In this document: in pieces, positions 1 through 13,362 of the stretch | Numbering within the stretch: the first letter of the stretch is position 1 | Layout of the letters: every line of letters starts with the position of its first letter | Source: Seriola aureovittata | Taxonomy: Eukaryota > Chordata > Actinopteri > Carangiformes > Carangidae | NCBI RefSeq assembly: GCF_021018895.1 | Contig: NC_079364.1 | Coordinates: forward strand, 30,790,201 to 30,854,200 | DNA: 64,000 nt | Reading direction: 5' to 3' | Notes under the pieces: model-generated | Seen by the model: only the letters and a program-made list of their open reading frames with translations | Told to the model about the DNA's origin: nothing | The model's database searches: none | Made by a program: the position numbers and the translations under genes

Positions 1-1479
1 CATGTGTTAATTACTACAGTGAAAAAAAAACACAAAGTACCAGAGGAGAGTCACCTCAGGTTCTCAGATAGAATAGAATTAAATGGGGAAAATATCGTTT
101 GTATACCAACAATGATTCAAGTCTACAGAATAGTTTTAGTTTGTTGTGACACAAACACGCGGTTCAGCAGTTCTGGATCAGGTTTTAGGCCCCGGACAGA
201 AGCTCAGAGACCAAATAAGTAAGACTGATAAGTGGACAAATTTGTCAGATTTTTAGGCTGCTGTTTTGAAGGTTTGGAAGATTGCTTTGTTTGAATTAAA
301 TCCTCCACCCAACGTGTGTGTGCGTGTGTAAAGGGGGAAACTCTTGGTGGTTTTCATTTGGTGAGTCAGGGCTCGGTGTTGAGTGATGGCTCATGGAAAC
401 ATTTGAGGGTGTTTAGTTTTTACCTTCTTATGTAACAGCGGCTGTTTAGTTTTTTCTAAAACAACACCTTCACTGATCTCCTTCTATTTTGCTTCTTTAC
501 TTTTATTTCTTTGGTTGTTTAACATCAAACTGTCTTCGCCTAAACAGAAAAAATTGACTCATATTTGCTTATATTTTGTAATGGCGTAATTAACAATGAG
601 CTCAGTGTAAAGCAATCTGATTGGAGGCTGCTGGTTCAAAACAGGGAAGAATAAAACAAGCTTAATTTGGGATTCAGACCAAGTGCTGTTGTTCTTGAGA
701 CAATAAAATATGTTGCAGACACTCTAGTTGGAGGAACAGATCAATGAATTTAACGGCTCCCAGATGACAAAGCAGCGCTGCACAGTGGTTTAGATAATGG
801 TCTGACACAGGATTGTACATCTTTGGAGATTTATCACAGCGACAACAATTTTATTTTTTGTTCCTTGCAGGTATGCTTAGTCATTAGAAACACGGTGTTC
901 AAGTTACAAATGAATACACCAGGAATGTGTGCTTGCATGAATTGATTGACCATTGCAGCACTTTGCCAGATGATATTGCATTGCCCTGTAGCAGTAGTTG
1001 AGCTTAGTTCAACTTTTTTGGCAGATGACACTGTGTTGTTTTGTTTTACCACCTGCTGCCACACCAGACAGGCTCCATTCAAATAAATGAGGGGTCTGCA
1101 CCAAATAGTGAGTTCTAACTCAGGGTGTCCACCAAAAGGTTGTTAGGCGTGGCAGCTGCCAGACAATAAACAACTTTTCTGCACCCTAGGGTGCTCAGAT
1201 TTGTTACTGGTGTCAGGGCCGTATGGCACATGTCCCGATCTGCCCAATGACCACTCCACCCGTGGCTGTTCTTGTTCTAATGGCATTACCAAGGATGGGC
1301 TGCTTGCAGCCTCCGTGTTTGGCTCCACCCATAAAGACAGTTCAGCTGATGCTGATGGGATTGTTGTTAGTTTAGCAGGTATTTGGTCATAAACCAAAGT
1401 CCTGGACAAATATGAATTTTGAACAAATGTTGGCTCTAGATGAAAACTTCACCAATTATATGATCATATATTCTATAGG

Positions 1480-1625
1480 GATGAGAATGTCTGAACCACG
1501 TTTCATATCAATCCATCCAATAGTTGTCAAGACGTTCAACTAAAAGCATTTGGATCACTACAGTCAAAGGGATTATGCGTACCATTAATGTCTGAACCAC
1601 ATTTCACAGCAGTTAACTCAATTAT
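1480..1625 (+). repeat. Degenerate fish repeat fragment
   Basis: Two tandem-like modules beginning AATGTCTGAACCAC and containing CAATCCATCCAATAGTTGTC. This module belongs to the same teleost repeat family as 42080-42250. Confidence 0.5.
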
Positions 1626-4600
1626 TATTTATGCATGAAATACCAAAGTGCTCGGCAGATATCCAAACACTGCCATCCACAAACCCATGCCACTAGCATG
1701 GATAAAATCATGAATGTTGTACAACATACAATTGTAAAAGAATGACCCTCTATTCTCTTATTTACTCTGACAGTCCAATCAGAACAAGATTACAACATTT
1801 TGTATTTGCAACTATTTACCTACATGAAATCATCTGGATCAAATTAACGTGCATACATCATCATTGTGTACAAAATGGGTAGAGTCACTTCACAACACTT
1901 CGGTGTTATAGTGCTGGAAGCTCTACAGGCTGACATGTTACAGACAGTTTAGAAGGAAGCCAGTGATGATAGTTTCACAGTGTTGCAGTCACCATGTTGT
2001 ACAATTTTAACATGCTGCATTCTGGTGCGTTCATCAAAAATTTGTGTTTTCCAGTTATACATGCATAACATTTGCTTTGTCATTGTGAGTCAGACAGCTG
2101 CAGACGTAGCTGTGAAATTCTCAAAAACTAGTGAAAGCTCAAGTACAACCACAAACTCTCAGAGCCCAAGGTCACTCCTCATAACCCAAAGATATCAACA
2201 GAATATTTCCCGTTTTTTCTTGATTAAGTAACTGTACATCATCGTTTCATCATTTATTTGTGAAATGACTCATTCATTTGTCCTGTCTTTTTTTTTTTTT
2301 GTTATATTTTGTATGTCTCCACGTTTGCATGGGCTTTTCAGGTTAATAAATATTCTTAAACCACATTGTTTTGCATCTATTTGTAAGAACATTTCTATAA
2401 AAATGTTCTTGATACCATGAATAAATATAAGATGGTATTCAGAAACTACACTAAGTATTGTAGGGTACATTATAATATTGATTATTTGGCTATAAGGGTT
2501 TCTTTAAATTGCAGTATTTCCTGGAGGCATGTGAAAGCAAAATAGGTTAGCCACAGTTCTAGCCCCAAGAGCCCAACAGGAAACGCTGTTACTCCTGATG
2601 ACCATCCAACACTAATAGCCATTATCAGTGATGAATGGCAGCTAAAGTGCTGGTGTGGAAAAGTGAGGTTCTTTATTCCACACTGCTGCACTTTTCTTCA
2701 GTCTCACTGTTCAGGGACCAGAGAGTTAATAATAAAGCTACAACACCATGGTTATCTAGTGTAGATAGTAAAAGAGAAACCACCCAGGAATCTTTAGACT
2801 TTAGACCGTCCACTCTTGTGTTTGGGCTCACAGTGTCGTTGCACGTCTGGCTCCTTGAAGAAAAATGGCTGTCAGACTTGCCCCAAAGTGTAATGTGCTG
2901 GATTATGCCAGCACTTTCCGAGAACGTCCCCATTACATGTCATTTGGCTGAAGCAAAGTGCCATTACAACAAAATGTCTGTGCTGAGAACTTTTCAACAA
3001 GGTGGAAAAGTTTTGGTGCTGCTCCTGTCACCTGGATCCGGCCTTCAAGCCCAGTGGTCCATCCTGTGAGTGGTTGAACGAACAATCACTGACGCAGACT
3101 ATGTGTTTCCACTCCTGACAGAAAAACCAAAATCCATGTCAGTATGCTCAAATGCTACTTTTCCAGAGAGAGTAAATGTCGGTCTGCTGGCTCCTGCTGA
3201 GCCGGTGGTGTTCATGTGTGGCGTTGTGTTCATTGTCAGCTCTCCCTGTCTCAGCTCTCCAGTGTGATAGCTCCTAAATCCACCAGCACTCCTTGTTTTT
3301 GCATAGCTGATTCGTTTGCAGTCCCTAAGAGGGAGGGCGACATAGACTGAACAACTAGACTTAGCTAAATTTGTAACAAAGCTGGGTGTGTTGTTAAAAG
3401 AGCACTGGCAAGTCCTTTCCCCGCTTCAGGCATCATCACACTCGATCATTTCCTCCATGCTGTTTGGGCTGTCAGCTAAGCTAATACCACTGAAAAGGAC
3501 CAGCTCCCCCTGCTATGTATACGGAAGTCTTGATCACCACAATACGTCAGACTTCCTTTGTCAGATAGTGTAATCATAGATGCATGCGCTGATCTCTCCT
3601 TCTGTAGAACTCTATATGAATTACAAAATAGATTCAGGAAGTCACGTTGAACGGAGACCTGTTTGTACATGACTGATCATAGAAGTAAACGAGCAGATTG
3701 AGGAAGGTTATGTGGTTTGATTTTCTCATATCTACAGAAAGCATTCGACACAGTGCACTGTAGGATCTTTTTTTGATGAAGCTTAAGGCTCTGGGTCCAG
3801 TTGCACAAAACACTTTAAGTTTTCTATTTTAGTATGACACTTAAGGTTTAATCTCTACTTTACTGAGGGAGTTACTTACAGGTGTCACACAGAAACTCTT
3901 AAAAGGTAGATTTTCTTTATTTATTGCCATAAACTTGTTGCAGTTAAGATGGAGTAAGAGGTACCTTAAGTTTTGTTTACTTTTGTTGGCTAAGGTCTTT
4001 TGTACAACAGTTTAACTGACTTTAAGCGAGTTCTTAATTTGAAGACTAAGATGAGGAGAAAGCCTTAAATACTTAAGTGAACATTTTAAGGAAACTTGGA
4101 AGCCCATGGGATATAATAATTGAGCTGTTTTACTACAGTCTCATAAAGATAAATTGGTGTTCGAGCAGTCTGGTCGGTGTTATGCTAATCAGTTGGTCTT
4201 GTTTTATAAAAATCAATAATGGAGAACTGGAAAAGATCATTTCATTTTCTAGAATAGTATTTTTTTGTCATTAGAAAATTATGATTTTGGATTCTGTTTT
4301 TTCAGTTGAATGTTGGATAGAAAAATGGAAAATAGAAAATTAGAAATCTCAGTACTTTTATCTCATTTCATGCCTCAGGTTGCTGGTTCCAAGTTAGTCA
4401 GCACAGTAATCACAAGTCACTTGCTGGTGGTTGTTGCAACATCGTAATGCGTACTGTGTGAACGGCTCCACAGTTCTGCAGTTGACTGTTTTGTGGGAGT
4501 TTTCAGCTGAGGTAGTTGTTTCTGGATTTAAGATGTTTAGAGCGTCCATCAGCTTTTAGAAGTCGTGGCGCCTCTTTCCGTTTCTCCAGCTACGGCCACA

Positions 4601-7600
4601 ACAGCCAAAGGCCAAGCTTTTCCAGGAGAGTGTGTTTGTGAGATCTTCTGGCTCCACAGTTTGGAAATCTGGCTTGGAAAATTACTTGTGCATTCATAAA
4701 GTGGTAGTTGCAATAGATTAATTATGTGAAATACAATTCCCTCATTAGTCCCAATTTCTCTTGGGACTGCCATCCGGACTCATCTTGACCATTGTGTCAT
4801 ACAGAGCTATGTATGCGCTCTGAGTGGCTCTGTCATTCTCATGCTGCAGATCTGCTTTTAAATGATCTGATTATTGCATAGAACTAATTCCTCAGGTAAA
4901 TCATCTAAAGTTGCAAAGAAAAGAAAATGTTGCTGCTTTGGGAAACTCCTGCAGCCAACCTCCACTGTAAATAGCCAGGCCTGCCACCCTTTGTCTCAAC
5001 ATTGTTGGACCAGGTCCTGGTACTTCATGTCCATCCCCTCTGAGGACTCTTTGCATCCGTGGTCCCATGGTTCAGTCAGTTCAATGAGGGTGATCCTCTT
5101 CGCCTTCTTGTACATATGACACTGTCAGGCCTTAGGGATGACTTGGGAAAGTGTAGTTTTCTTCCCAAATCCACCCTCATCTCCCACGATTGTGCCGGCT
5201 ACAAGAAGCTCCTCTCGGTCTTCTTGGAGGAGAGTTGCTTCTTCATGTGGGTCTGACAGCTTTGAGAGAGTGTCTCAGTACAGCTCTATTACAGGTTATC
5301 CCTCCATCTTGGAAAGACTGAACCTATTCCGTTTTGATCTAAAAGAACACTTGGACAGACCCAAGAGTTTTGTAGTGAAAGTTGGAGAAAGAAGAAAGAA
5401 AGATTTTGTAGAATTAAGAGTTCTTTTAAAAAAGATATTTAAAGGATTATGGATTTTTTGTAATTGATGGTATGTATGTATTTGTCCGATGTTGTTCTTG
5501 TCATGCTGCTAAAGCCAACACAGTGATGCATATTTGATCATTTTCAGGAATTCTCCAGTTAACCTTTCATTTATCGTATAATTACTTTAAAGTTATGAAC
5601 TTCATATTTTTGAACCAGGACTTTCAGTATTTGGATTAAGTAGCTTGTGAAAAATAAGGTGTGTCAGATGAAGTAGGCCACATCTGTTTCTTTAATGTGT
5701 CAGATCCATATTTACTCAGCATGCTGAGTATGAATATTAGAATGAACTCTGTATCAGAAGATACTCACTGTTGAAGGACCTGGATTGAGACTGGGGCCAA
5801 AAAAAACTTAATCAGGACATCCCGAGGAAATACTATATTTTGTTTGGAAGCCATGTTCATTTGGACAGCGTTGGCGTACATCACTTTTTGGTCATATGTG
5901 GGTTGTGTGAGTCACAAAGAAGTCTAGACACTGATAAGAAGTGCTAGTAAAAAGTGCCTTTACTGTGATTGTGTTGCAGCATCCCTCTGGCTCCTGCTCT
6001 TTTTAACACATTAGCCTGTTTAGTGTTATTGGCTGCCCTAAAGAGCTTTTCAGAACGGATCTGTCAGGGCGGACAAGTCCAGTCCATCTGTAAAGATACT
6101 CTGACCGGGCTGTGCGGTTACTGAGCGGCTCACCATGGAGGCCGGCTCTTTAAAGAGGAGACCTCCTGTTTCCATAAATCACACTGGACACTGAGAGGGT
6201 TAAGAAATGAGATGGGTTGGGGGGAGGGGAGCGTCTGTGTGGTGGTAGAGGAGTTTTATGGGAACACCCACCCCCCCACTCCCTCTCCTCCAGCATGCCC
6301 AGCATTCTACAACCCCCTGTCCTCTGGGCTGGTGGCAGAAATAGTCTCTGAGGGGAAAAGCTGGCAGGGAAACTTGGGCTTTGCTGATCTAACACGTGGT
6401 GATATCTGAATCAACTTCAGAGTTTCACTCTCATATCTTTGTTGCACTTATTCCAACTTGAGAGTGACTCAGTGTGAGGACTCAATATGAAGAAGCAGCC
6501 TTAGTAACGCCCACACTGTTAGCAGACTGTGGTGAACATGATGATAATGGCCCAGGTGTTTAGACACTTTACTTAGTGTGAAATGTGTCAGAACAAATGC
6601 AGTGGGTGAATGAACAGATGGTTGGATAATGTCTTTGACATCTGAGACCAAAGTGATTGTAAAAAGAGAGCAGGTAGTCTATCTGCTGTGTTAGTGGGTG
6701 TTAGCCTTTAAGTAAACCCATTAACTACCTGCCATAGACAACTTATAATATTAATGATTAAGTTTATTTATACAGCACTTAACAAAATAAGTTTGGAAAG
6801 TGCTTCGTAAGGATAAAATAAAACAAGCAACAAACACGTGGAGGCAAATTACTCAAAATAAAAGAGATTAATCAAACTCCTTGTGTGTTTTGTGATTGTC
6901 CTCTTGTCTCTCAGTTGTAATTTCCTGACAAAAGACATGATGATTGTCTGAATGAGCTTCCACCATCATTTTACTTTTCTCACTGTGTACATGTTCATTT
7001 CTAATATTTTCCACTGGCAAAATAATCCATCCTTTATTACCAGTTCTAGTTGTTTTGAAATGCAATGATCAGACATTAGCTTTGGGGTTAGCATTAATAG
7101 TGAAAAGGGGCTGTGACTCAACCTCAGACTTTTCTGAGAAACTACTGTTGTAATAAAAGACGAGTATTTCCACTGTATTGACTGAAACTGTAAACATGCG
7201 AGACACGAATATATCGACTTTTACATCATTTAGGCGGAATGAATGCAACACCGTACGTTACTGGCTCATTGGCTGTCTTCCACTGTCAAGCTATGGCGTT
7301 AGCTAGCACTGTGGCTAATTAATTTAGCAGATAAACAGCAAGTGTGCATGTTATTGTTCATTCACTTGCTGGCACAACTCTGCTTACACAACTGCTGTCA
7401 GGTTTATTTAGGTTATACAGAAGGACAAATGAACTGCCATTAGTTTATTATCATTCAAATGATATATTGCACTTGGAAAAGAGCACACAGATCCACTAAC
7501 ACTCAGCAAATCACGCAAGCACCCGTTTTTACCCCTTTTTTGTACAACCTGTTCAGAGCGGGAATGTTGTGCTGATACTCCTCTGTCTTGTCGCTCTGTA

Positions 7601-9595
7601 TGAAAGGTCCCAACACGGAATGGGGGGTGGGCCATCTGTGTAAAAGGGAGGGCTGGCATGGTGGACAGACGCTGACAGTGTTGCGTAAGTTCACTCGCCG
7701 AAGGAGCTCAAAGTTCAGTTCACACAGATTAAAATGGCCTAGTTTACATTCATTTCTACTGTTTCTTTAAATGAGCTGGTCAGAGCGATTCTTTTTCTGT
7801 AGAAACTCCTCCTGCCCATCCAACCCCAGCTCCCGATCACTGCCACGTTACTGTAGATTACTATAAAATCATGTGTCATAACTGGCCCACTCTATATACC
7901 ATTTTCTTTATTATGCAGAAAGTGAAAAGAAGAGGGGCAGTTAAGGTAAACTGTAGATGCAATGGAAAGCTTATTTAGCCATCAGCAGTTCAAAAACGAT
8001 CACAGGCTGGTTAAGGCTCCACCATTGGCTTCATGACAGTCACTCTGTTCTGTTCGGTTCTGTTTGCATACCGAATGCCATAAGTCCTCAGGTGCCGCAA
8101 CAAGACGCAGTTCTTCTACTGATGTTTTTTGTTTGTGAGAGAGAGCGCGAGAGCGAGGCTAGGAGGGGCTGAGCAAATCCATGTGCTGTGCACAGCTCTA
8201 CAATTAAATAAGATATTAACAATTAGAAATAGAAAATCAGTATATGGCGGTCAACGTAAGAAAAATAATGTATGGGAAACATACACTTATGTGTAGGAAT
8301 ATGGTCGTTCAACACTTCACAAGATGTAATTCCAAAGGAAAGGGCTGTTTGACATCAAGATAAAGTGGTGAAAATTTCAAAATGAAGTGTGCACTTCAAC
8401 TGATATTAGCTTTTTCAGTAGGCATTATTTTAAAGGGGCTAAATGTGTTTTTGTGGCTGACCCCGCCCACATCAGTACATCACTCCGCCGGTACTTCTGC
8501 TGCTTCTCTAAACTGACAGCACGCCGATCTCAATCTATGAATAATTACCTCACATACTCCCCACGTCAAATCAGACTATCCCTTTAATGCCTGGTCTGAA
8601 CAGGGCCTCTGACACAAACACCACAGATACCTTGATTATGTCTCAAAGGCAATCTCATGGATTTGTGATTAACTCGTTTATTAGTGTCTCACAGAAACAA
8701 GTGCCCAGTGGATATATTTGTAAGCCACACCCTAGTAAGTGTGGAGCTAGCTTGGGCTGGTTTTCACACCAGTTACTTGAAACCAGTTGTTGAAATCATG
8801 GATTTGAACAATGCTCTGTCTGGGTTCTCCCTCTATTCATCATCTATACAGATGCTGTAAATTAAAGCCTCTCAGAAATCTGTTTAAATCCGAGTTAACC
8901 ACCATCAAGCATTTCAGTGACTCATCTTAGTGGTAATTCACGTGGTAGGGAGGTGGGGAGTTCTCTTAAAGTCAGTAAGTTACTCTGTGGTATGTGGTGT
9001 GGGTGGGTGTGTGTGTATGTGTGTGTGTTGTGCACTCTCTCCAGTTATGGTGTTTATCTGGTTGCTAGGCAGCGGCTGGCCTTCGCTCTGGAATGGACCT
9101 CACTTAGAGAGGAGAGGGATGGGGAAGGAATGGGATGGCAGAGCCTGTTTTGGTTCAGACCTTTTCACAGAAACTCGTTTTGGGCAAGTTTAATTTAGAT
9201 ATAGACATTGTATATTTTGAATGTACTGAAGCATGAGTCTTATAAAAATCCAAAGCCATGTGAAGTGGGAGGCTTTCTGTTGTGTCTGTGGGTGGTTTAT
9301 TTCACTGCTGCTGTGTGTGGCGATGCTTGTTCCTGTGTGTCTGCTGTGGTATATGCTAACTCTGGTTATATTTAGGATTTCTTTTTCCTTGGCCAAACAA
9401 ATGTGCTCAGGAAGGCTCATGTCAGTGTAAACCTCCCTAAAGAACAATACATTTGAGTAACAAACGTTACATGTTGAAAAATGTGCCAAGTTTCCCCTTG
9501 GAAACTGGTCAGCAGATAAAGTAAGAATGAAACTGAACAAAGAGTTTCTCAGACGTTAACTTGTAGCTTGTGTGTTCTAAAATATTCACTTAGAT

Positions 9596-9662
9596 AAAGG
9601 AATTGTCAGATATTTTTGGGAAATACCCTTAGTCACTTTCCTGCTGAGAGCTAGGCCAAGCT
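9596..9662 (+). repeat. GGGAAATA-family fragment
   Basis: AAAGGAATTGTCAGATATTT, TTGGGAAATACCC and TTTCCTGCTGAGAGCTAGG correspond to the start of the repeat family. A second fragment with ATTTTGGGAAATGCCC and CAGAGAGTCAGG lies at 10150-10212. Confidence 0.55.
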
Positions 9663-9847
9663 GAACTGAGAGGGTTCCCTGACATTTGCCTTTTAAATAG
9701 TTTGGCTTCAAATGATAGTTCTGCATTTGAGGAAGCATTAGCTTTCCTGTTCACCAGGAAATAGATAAAGCAGATATCTTTCCCTGAAACAAGTTGTTGT
9801 TTTTATGTCACTGAAAAAATGTAAACTAAGAAAAAAATATGTATATG

Positions 9848-9853
<6 letters not shown>

Positions 9854-9907
<54 letters not shown>
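9854..9907. repeat. (CA)n microsatellite with one interruption
   Basis: About 54 bp of CA with a single AAA interruption, preceded by a TATATGTATATATA stretch. Confidence 0.95.
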
Positions 9908-10508
9908 AATCCACATGTATAGGAACATACTTGTTTGATACAAGACAAAACAAAATGATCATTCAGCCCTAATTTCCATGAAGGCCAGACAAGTTATTAT
10001 TGTCATCTACTGAGCAGGGTCTGACATCTTCTAATCTCCAATGATCAGCTAAACAGTAAACTCACTCATTAAATGTGTGAAATCCCACCTCTCTGCTGTT
10101 TTTCCCTAAATGAAAAACAAAGTGAAAGTATTTTATGTTGTAAAAGCCTATTCTTTCAATATTTTGGGAAATGCCCTCAATCACTTTCTACCAGAGAGTC
10201 AGGCGTTTTCCAAAATGTTGAACATCACCTTTAATGGAGGTTTCAGCAAAGACAAGGCTTTCTTTGCATTAACTAGCAGCAGGCAGCTCTGTTTCATCCA
10301 TAGTGTCCATAGTGTCCCTCAGTGACTTTGTTGTGATGATGCACATCATAAAACTGTTGACGTCCTTGGATGTGGATGTGGCTTAGGACCTCACTGTGTG
10401 TCACTCGGTGCCCAGCAAATGTGAAATTGAAAAAGAAAACATTAAAAACAGATTCAGTGTATTGAAATCTACTGAAAGAATTACACTGTGTTGTGCTGTA
10501 TGTTGCAG

Positions 10509-10623
10509 CTTGCCGGAGGAGTGATCCTGGGTGTGGCCCTTTGGTTGAGACATGATCCCAAGACAAGCAACCTGCTGGGGCTGGAACTTGATGGAGCCCA
10601 AGCCCCCAACACCTTCTACATTA
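10509..10623 (+). CDS. cd81: cd81 exon 2: end of TM1 and small extracellular loop
   Basis: 115 nt encode 38 residues plus one base of the next codon. They run from LAGG, the end of transmembrane segment 1, through the RHDP segment to NTFYI, the start of TM2. The acceptor is TTGCAG and the donor is GTATGT at 10624. The split Ser codon is completed by exon 3. Confidence 0.95.
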
Positions 10624-13297
10624 GTATGTATCTCATCTGTACTGTCTCCATCTGTCTCTGTGTCCGTCTTCACACTGTCTGCATCTTATGGAAAATCTCC
10701 TGCCGAACCCAGTGGACACAGTCCAGTGCGACACTCGGAAAATGTTGGTGTTTCTGGCATTTGTGTTCATTTGCTTTACTTCCACATGAAGACACCGCTG
10801 TTTGTCCGCCAACCAGCCCCAGTTAACTGTTACTAAGTGCATTCATTCAGATGAAAGTGCTCTCTTTTTTTTTTTATCCTTTTAATTACTCTAAATTTGT
10901 AGACTTATAAACACTGTTTTATGGTCAAAATGATCGTATCTGTTATAAAACTGCATGGATGCAGGACACCATCTGATAATGAAAACTCTGGTGTTTGCCA
11001 TTTTATTTTACTGATAATATTTAATATAATAATATAATAATATTTATTTAATATAATATTTCATCACCGTAACCTCACAGATAAGTTACCTAAAAGAAAT
11101 ACCGTGGAACCAGAAAGAAGTGTCATTGAAACAGCACAGCTATGTCTTGAAACAAGTATTGATATATCCCTTCCGTTAATATTATCAAATACAATATGAC
11201 AACAAGTGCAACAAGTAACAGTGTAATGATAGGTCTACATTAACTATTAATGACAAGAATAGGTGGATCTCCTATTGATTAACTTGAAGATAATATTCAT
11301 TATGAATAAAGTAAAGATAAAAGCTTACATTTATAAGACCTAATAAATAGTTTAAACAGTAGTTGCACTCCTGTAAACACATAAAGAGTCTGATGGGTAG
11401 GTTTATTACTTTGGGACACATTATTTAGGGATTAAATTAATTACATATATAAACATCAGCCAGTGGGTTACATGATAGTCATAATGAATTGTGAACACTC
11501 AAACAAACTCTCGTGGACACTCAAGGAAAATGGTGTTGTGTACGAAAAACAGTAGTTTTTTTTTTTTTTTGATAACATTTTACTTTTCAGACACAAAGCA
11601 TTTATTTTTGTCAGTGAATGTGTTGAATAGTACCTTTGTGATTCATTTGAATTCAAGCAAATATCTTAATTGTAAAAATCAAGTTATTCCAGGGTCAATA
11701 AAAACAACCAGGTCTTGAGCTGATGGCTGGGTATGTCAGTTATCTCCAGGGACAACACTCTGGTAAACCGTGATGGGAATAGTTTACACTGTATGTGCAC
11801 CTGCCACAGTTTGTGGGACTATGGTGACTTCAGATGACTCATAATGAACAGATGCATAGATGTGAAGAGCACATTGAAAAGTTACTTTTGACAGTTATGT
11901 GAGTTTGTTGGCGAGGTGTCATCTGGTTTTCAGAGAGCAGGCTGGTGTTTCTGCTCTGTCCAGTTAAAACTCATTCTTTCTTAAACGTGATATCTGTGCT
12001 TTACTGAGTGTCCGGTGGTGACGGCCCATAGCTGTGTGGGATAACCTGGATTTTTTGGTGGGGCCACCCCCATAAATGCGAATGTCTGTGGCTGACAGAG
12101 TGAGTGATCAAGTTACACCACTGGTTGGCCAGCCAAGTGTTGGAGTTTCCCCATTGGCTGTTGCTTTTTCAAAATGATTTAGCACAAACAGTTTCTATTA
12201 GGGGTGTTGTCAACTTAGAGCATTTGTCGCTGGATTTAGAGACTTTTTTTTTTTTTTTTCAAAAAAGTTCAACACCCAAATAAAAGTTTCTGTGAGAAAA
12301 GGATCAAATCCTCACATTCGAGAATTCATAAGAGATTGATCAGTAATAATTTTCTGTTGATCAACTCATTGATAAATTGACTTGTCTCAGCTCTACTGAT
12401 GCATTCACACATACAGTGTACAGAGCTGACCCTCAGTAACCTGGATGTGAGAATATTAGACTGGCGTCAAATACATTATGATGAAGTGGAGGCTACCCCG
12501 CCCCACCCAGGTCACCGTCGACTTGTGACCAGGTCTAACAGAGGACACACAGCTCATCATATGACTCTATAAAAAGCTGGCACTCCCACACGAAGTCAGC
12601 CGCTGTCATGTCTCCAAGTCTGGAAACCAGCATCAACATCCAACATTAGTCCAATGAGCTCCTCCCGTCTGTATTCACAGCCCGAGTTGTGAGGAAGAAG
12701 AGGGATAGGAGAGGTCAACAGGACAACAATAGGAAAATTAAATTACAAAATCTGGGAGAGAAAGAGTGTGTTATATAAAAAGTGAGGAGGTTTGAATCGT
12801 TGTCGTCCTCTGGGGCAGCAGAGCTGTGTTCAGTGTAAAAAAAGAGGAACTACTTGGGGACTTTCTCTCAAACAGCCTCAATGATTACATCCTACCCATT
12901 ACATAAAGCCTCCCTCTCATTCCAAAGGAGGGGAGAAAAAGTTGGTTCAGGAAAAAATTCCTCACCAACCCCCCTCCCCACTTCTCCTCCTCCGTCTTCC
13001 CCCGGCCCCACCCCTCTCCCTCCCTCCTCTTTGAAAGTTTTCCTCTCCTTCACTCCGCTCAGTTTCTTTCCACTGTCGCTCCCCATTACTTCCCCATCTG
13101 GTTGTGGTTAGTGTTCGAGTCGCGCTGTCTCAATTCTCCTTATTTCTCCCTCCGTCTTTCCCTCCCTCCCTCCCTCCCTCCCTCTATCTCTGTCTGCCCT
13201 TTTTTCCTCCCCTCCTCCCCTCCTGTTTTCGTCTCCTGCTGCCAGGAACTTTTCAATATGAGGTCCTACATCTGCTGCTCTCCTTTCTCTCACCCCA

Positions 13298-13362
<65 letters not shown>

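Larger units (their letters stand above)
1..10508 (+). other. cd81: Presumed cd81 intron 1 (partial)
   Basis: No exon was recognised here. Exon 2 at 10509 starts in the middle of transmembrane segment 1, so an upstream coding exon (about 22 codons in the family) must exist. I looked for its conserved Cys-Lys-Cys-rich start followed by a donor and did not find it, so it is probably left of the window. The stretch holds degenerate interspersed repeats, a CA microsatellite near 9854 and otherwise unremarkable AT-rich DNA. The acceptor at its right end is a normal pyrimidine-poor but usable ...TTGCAG. Confidence 0.6.

Noticed and set aside
2635..3069. 144-codon open frame in the first 4 kb
   Set aside because: No recognisable domain, no splice or coding context, and a competing open frame on the other strand. 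Length is within chance expectation.
1..10508. cd81 first coding exon
   Set aside because: Searched for the conserved Cys-Lys-Cys N-terminus followed by a phase-0 donor; no match on the + strand.
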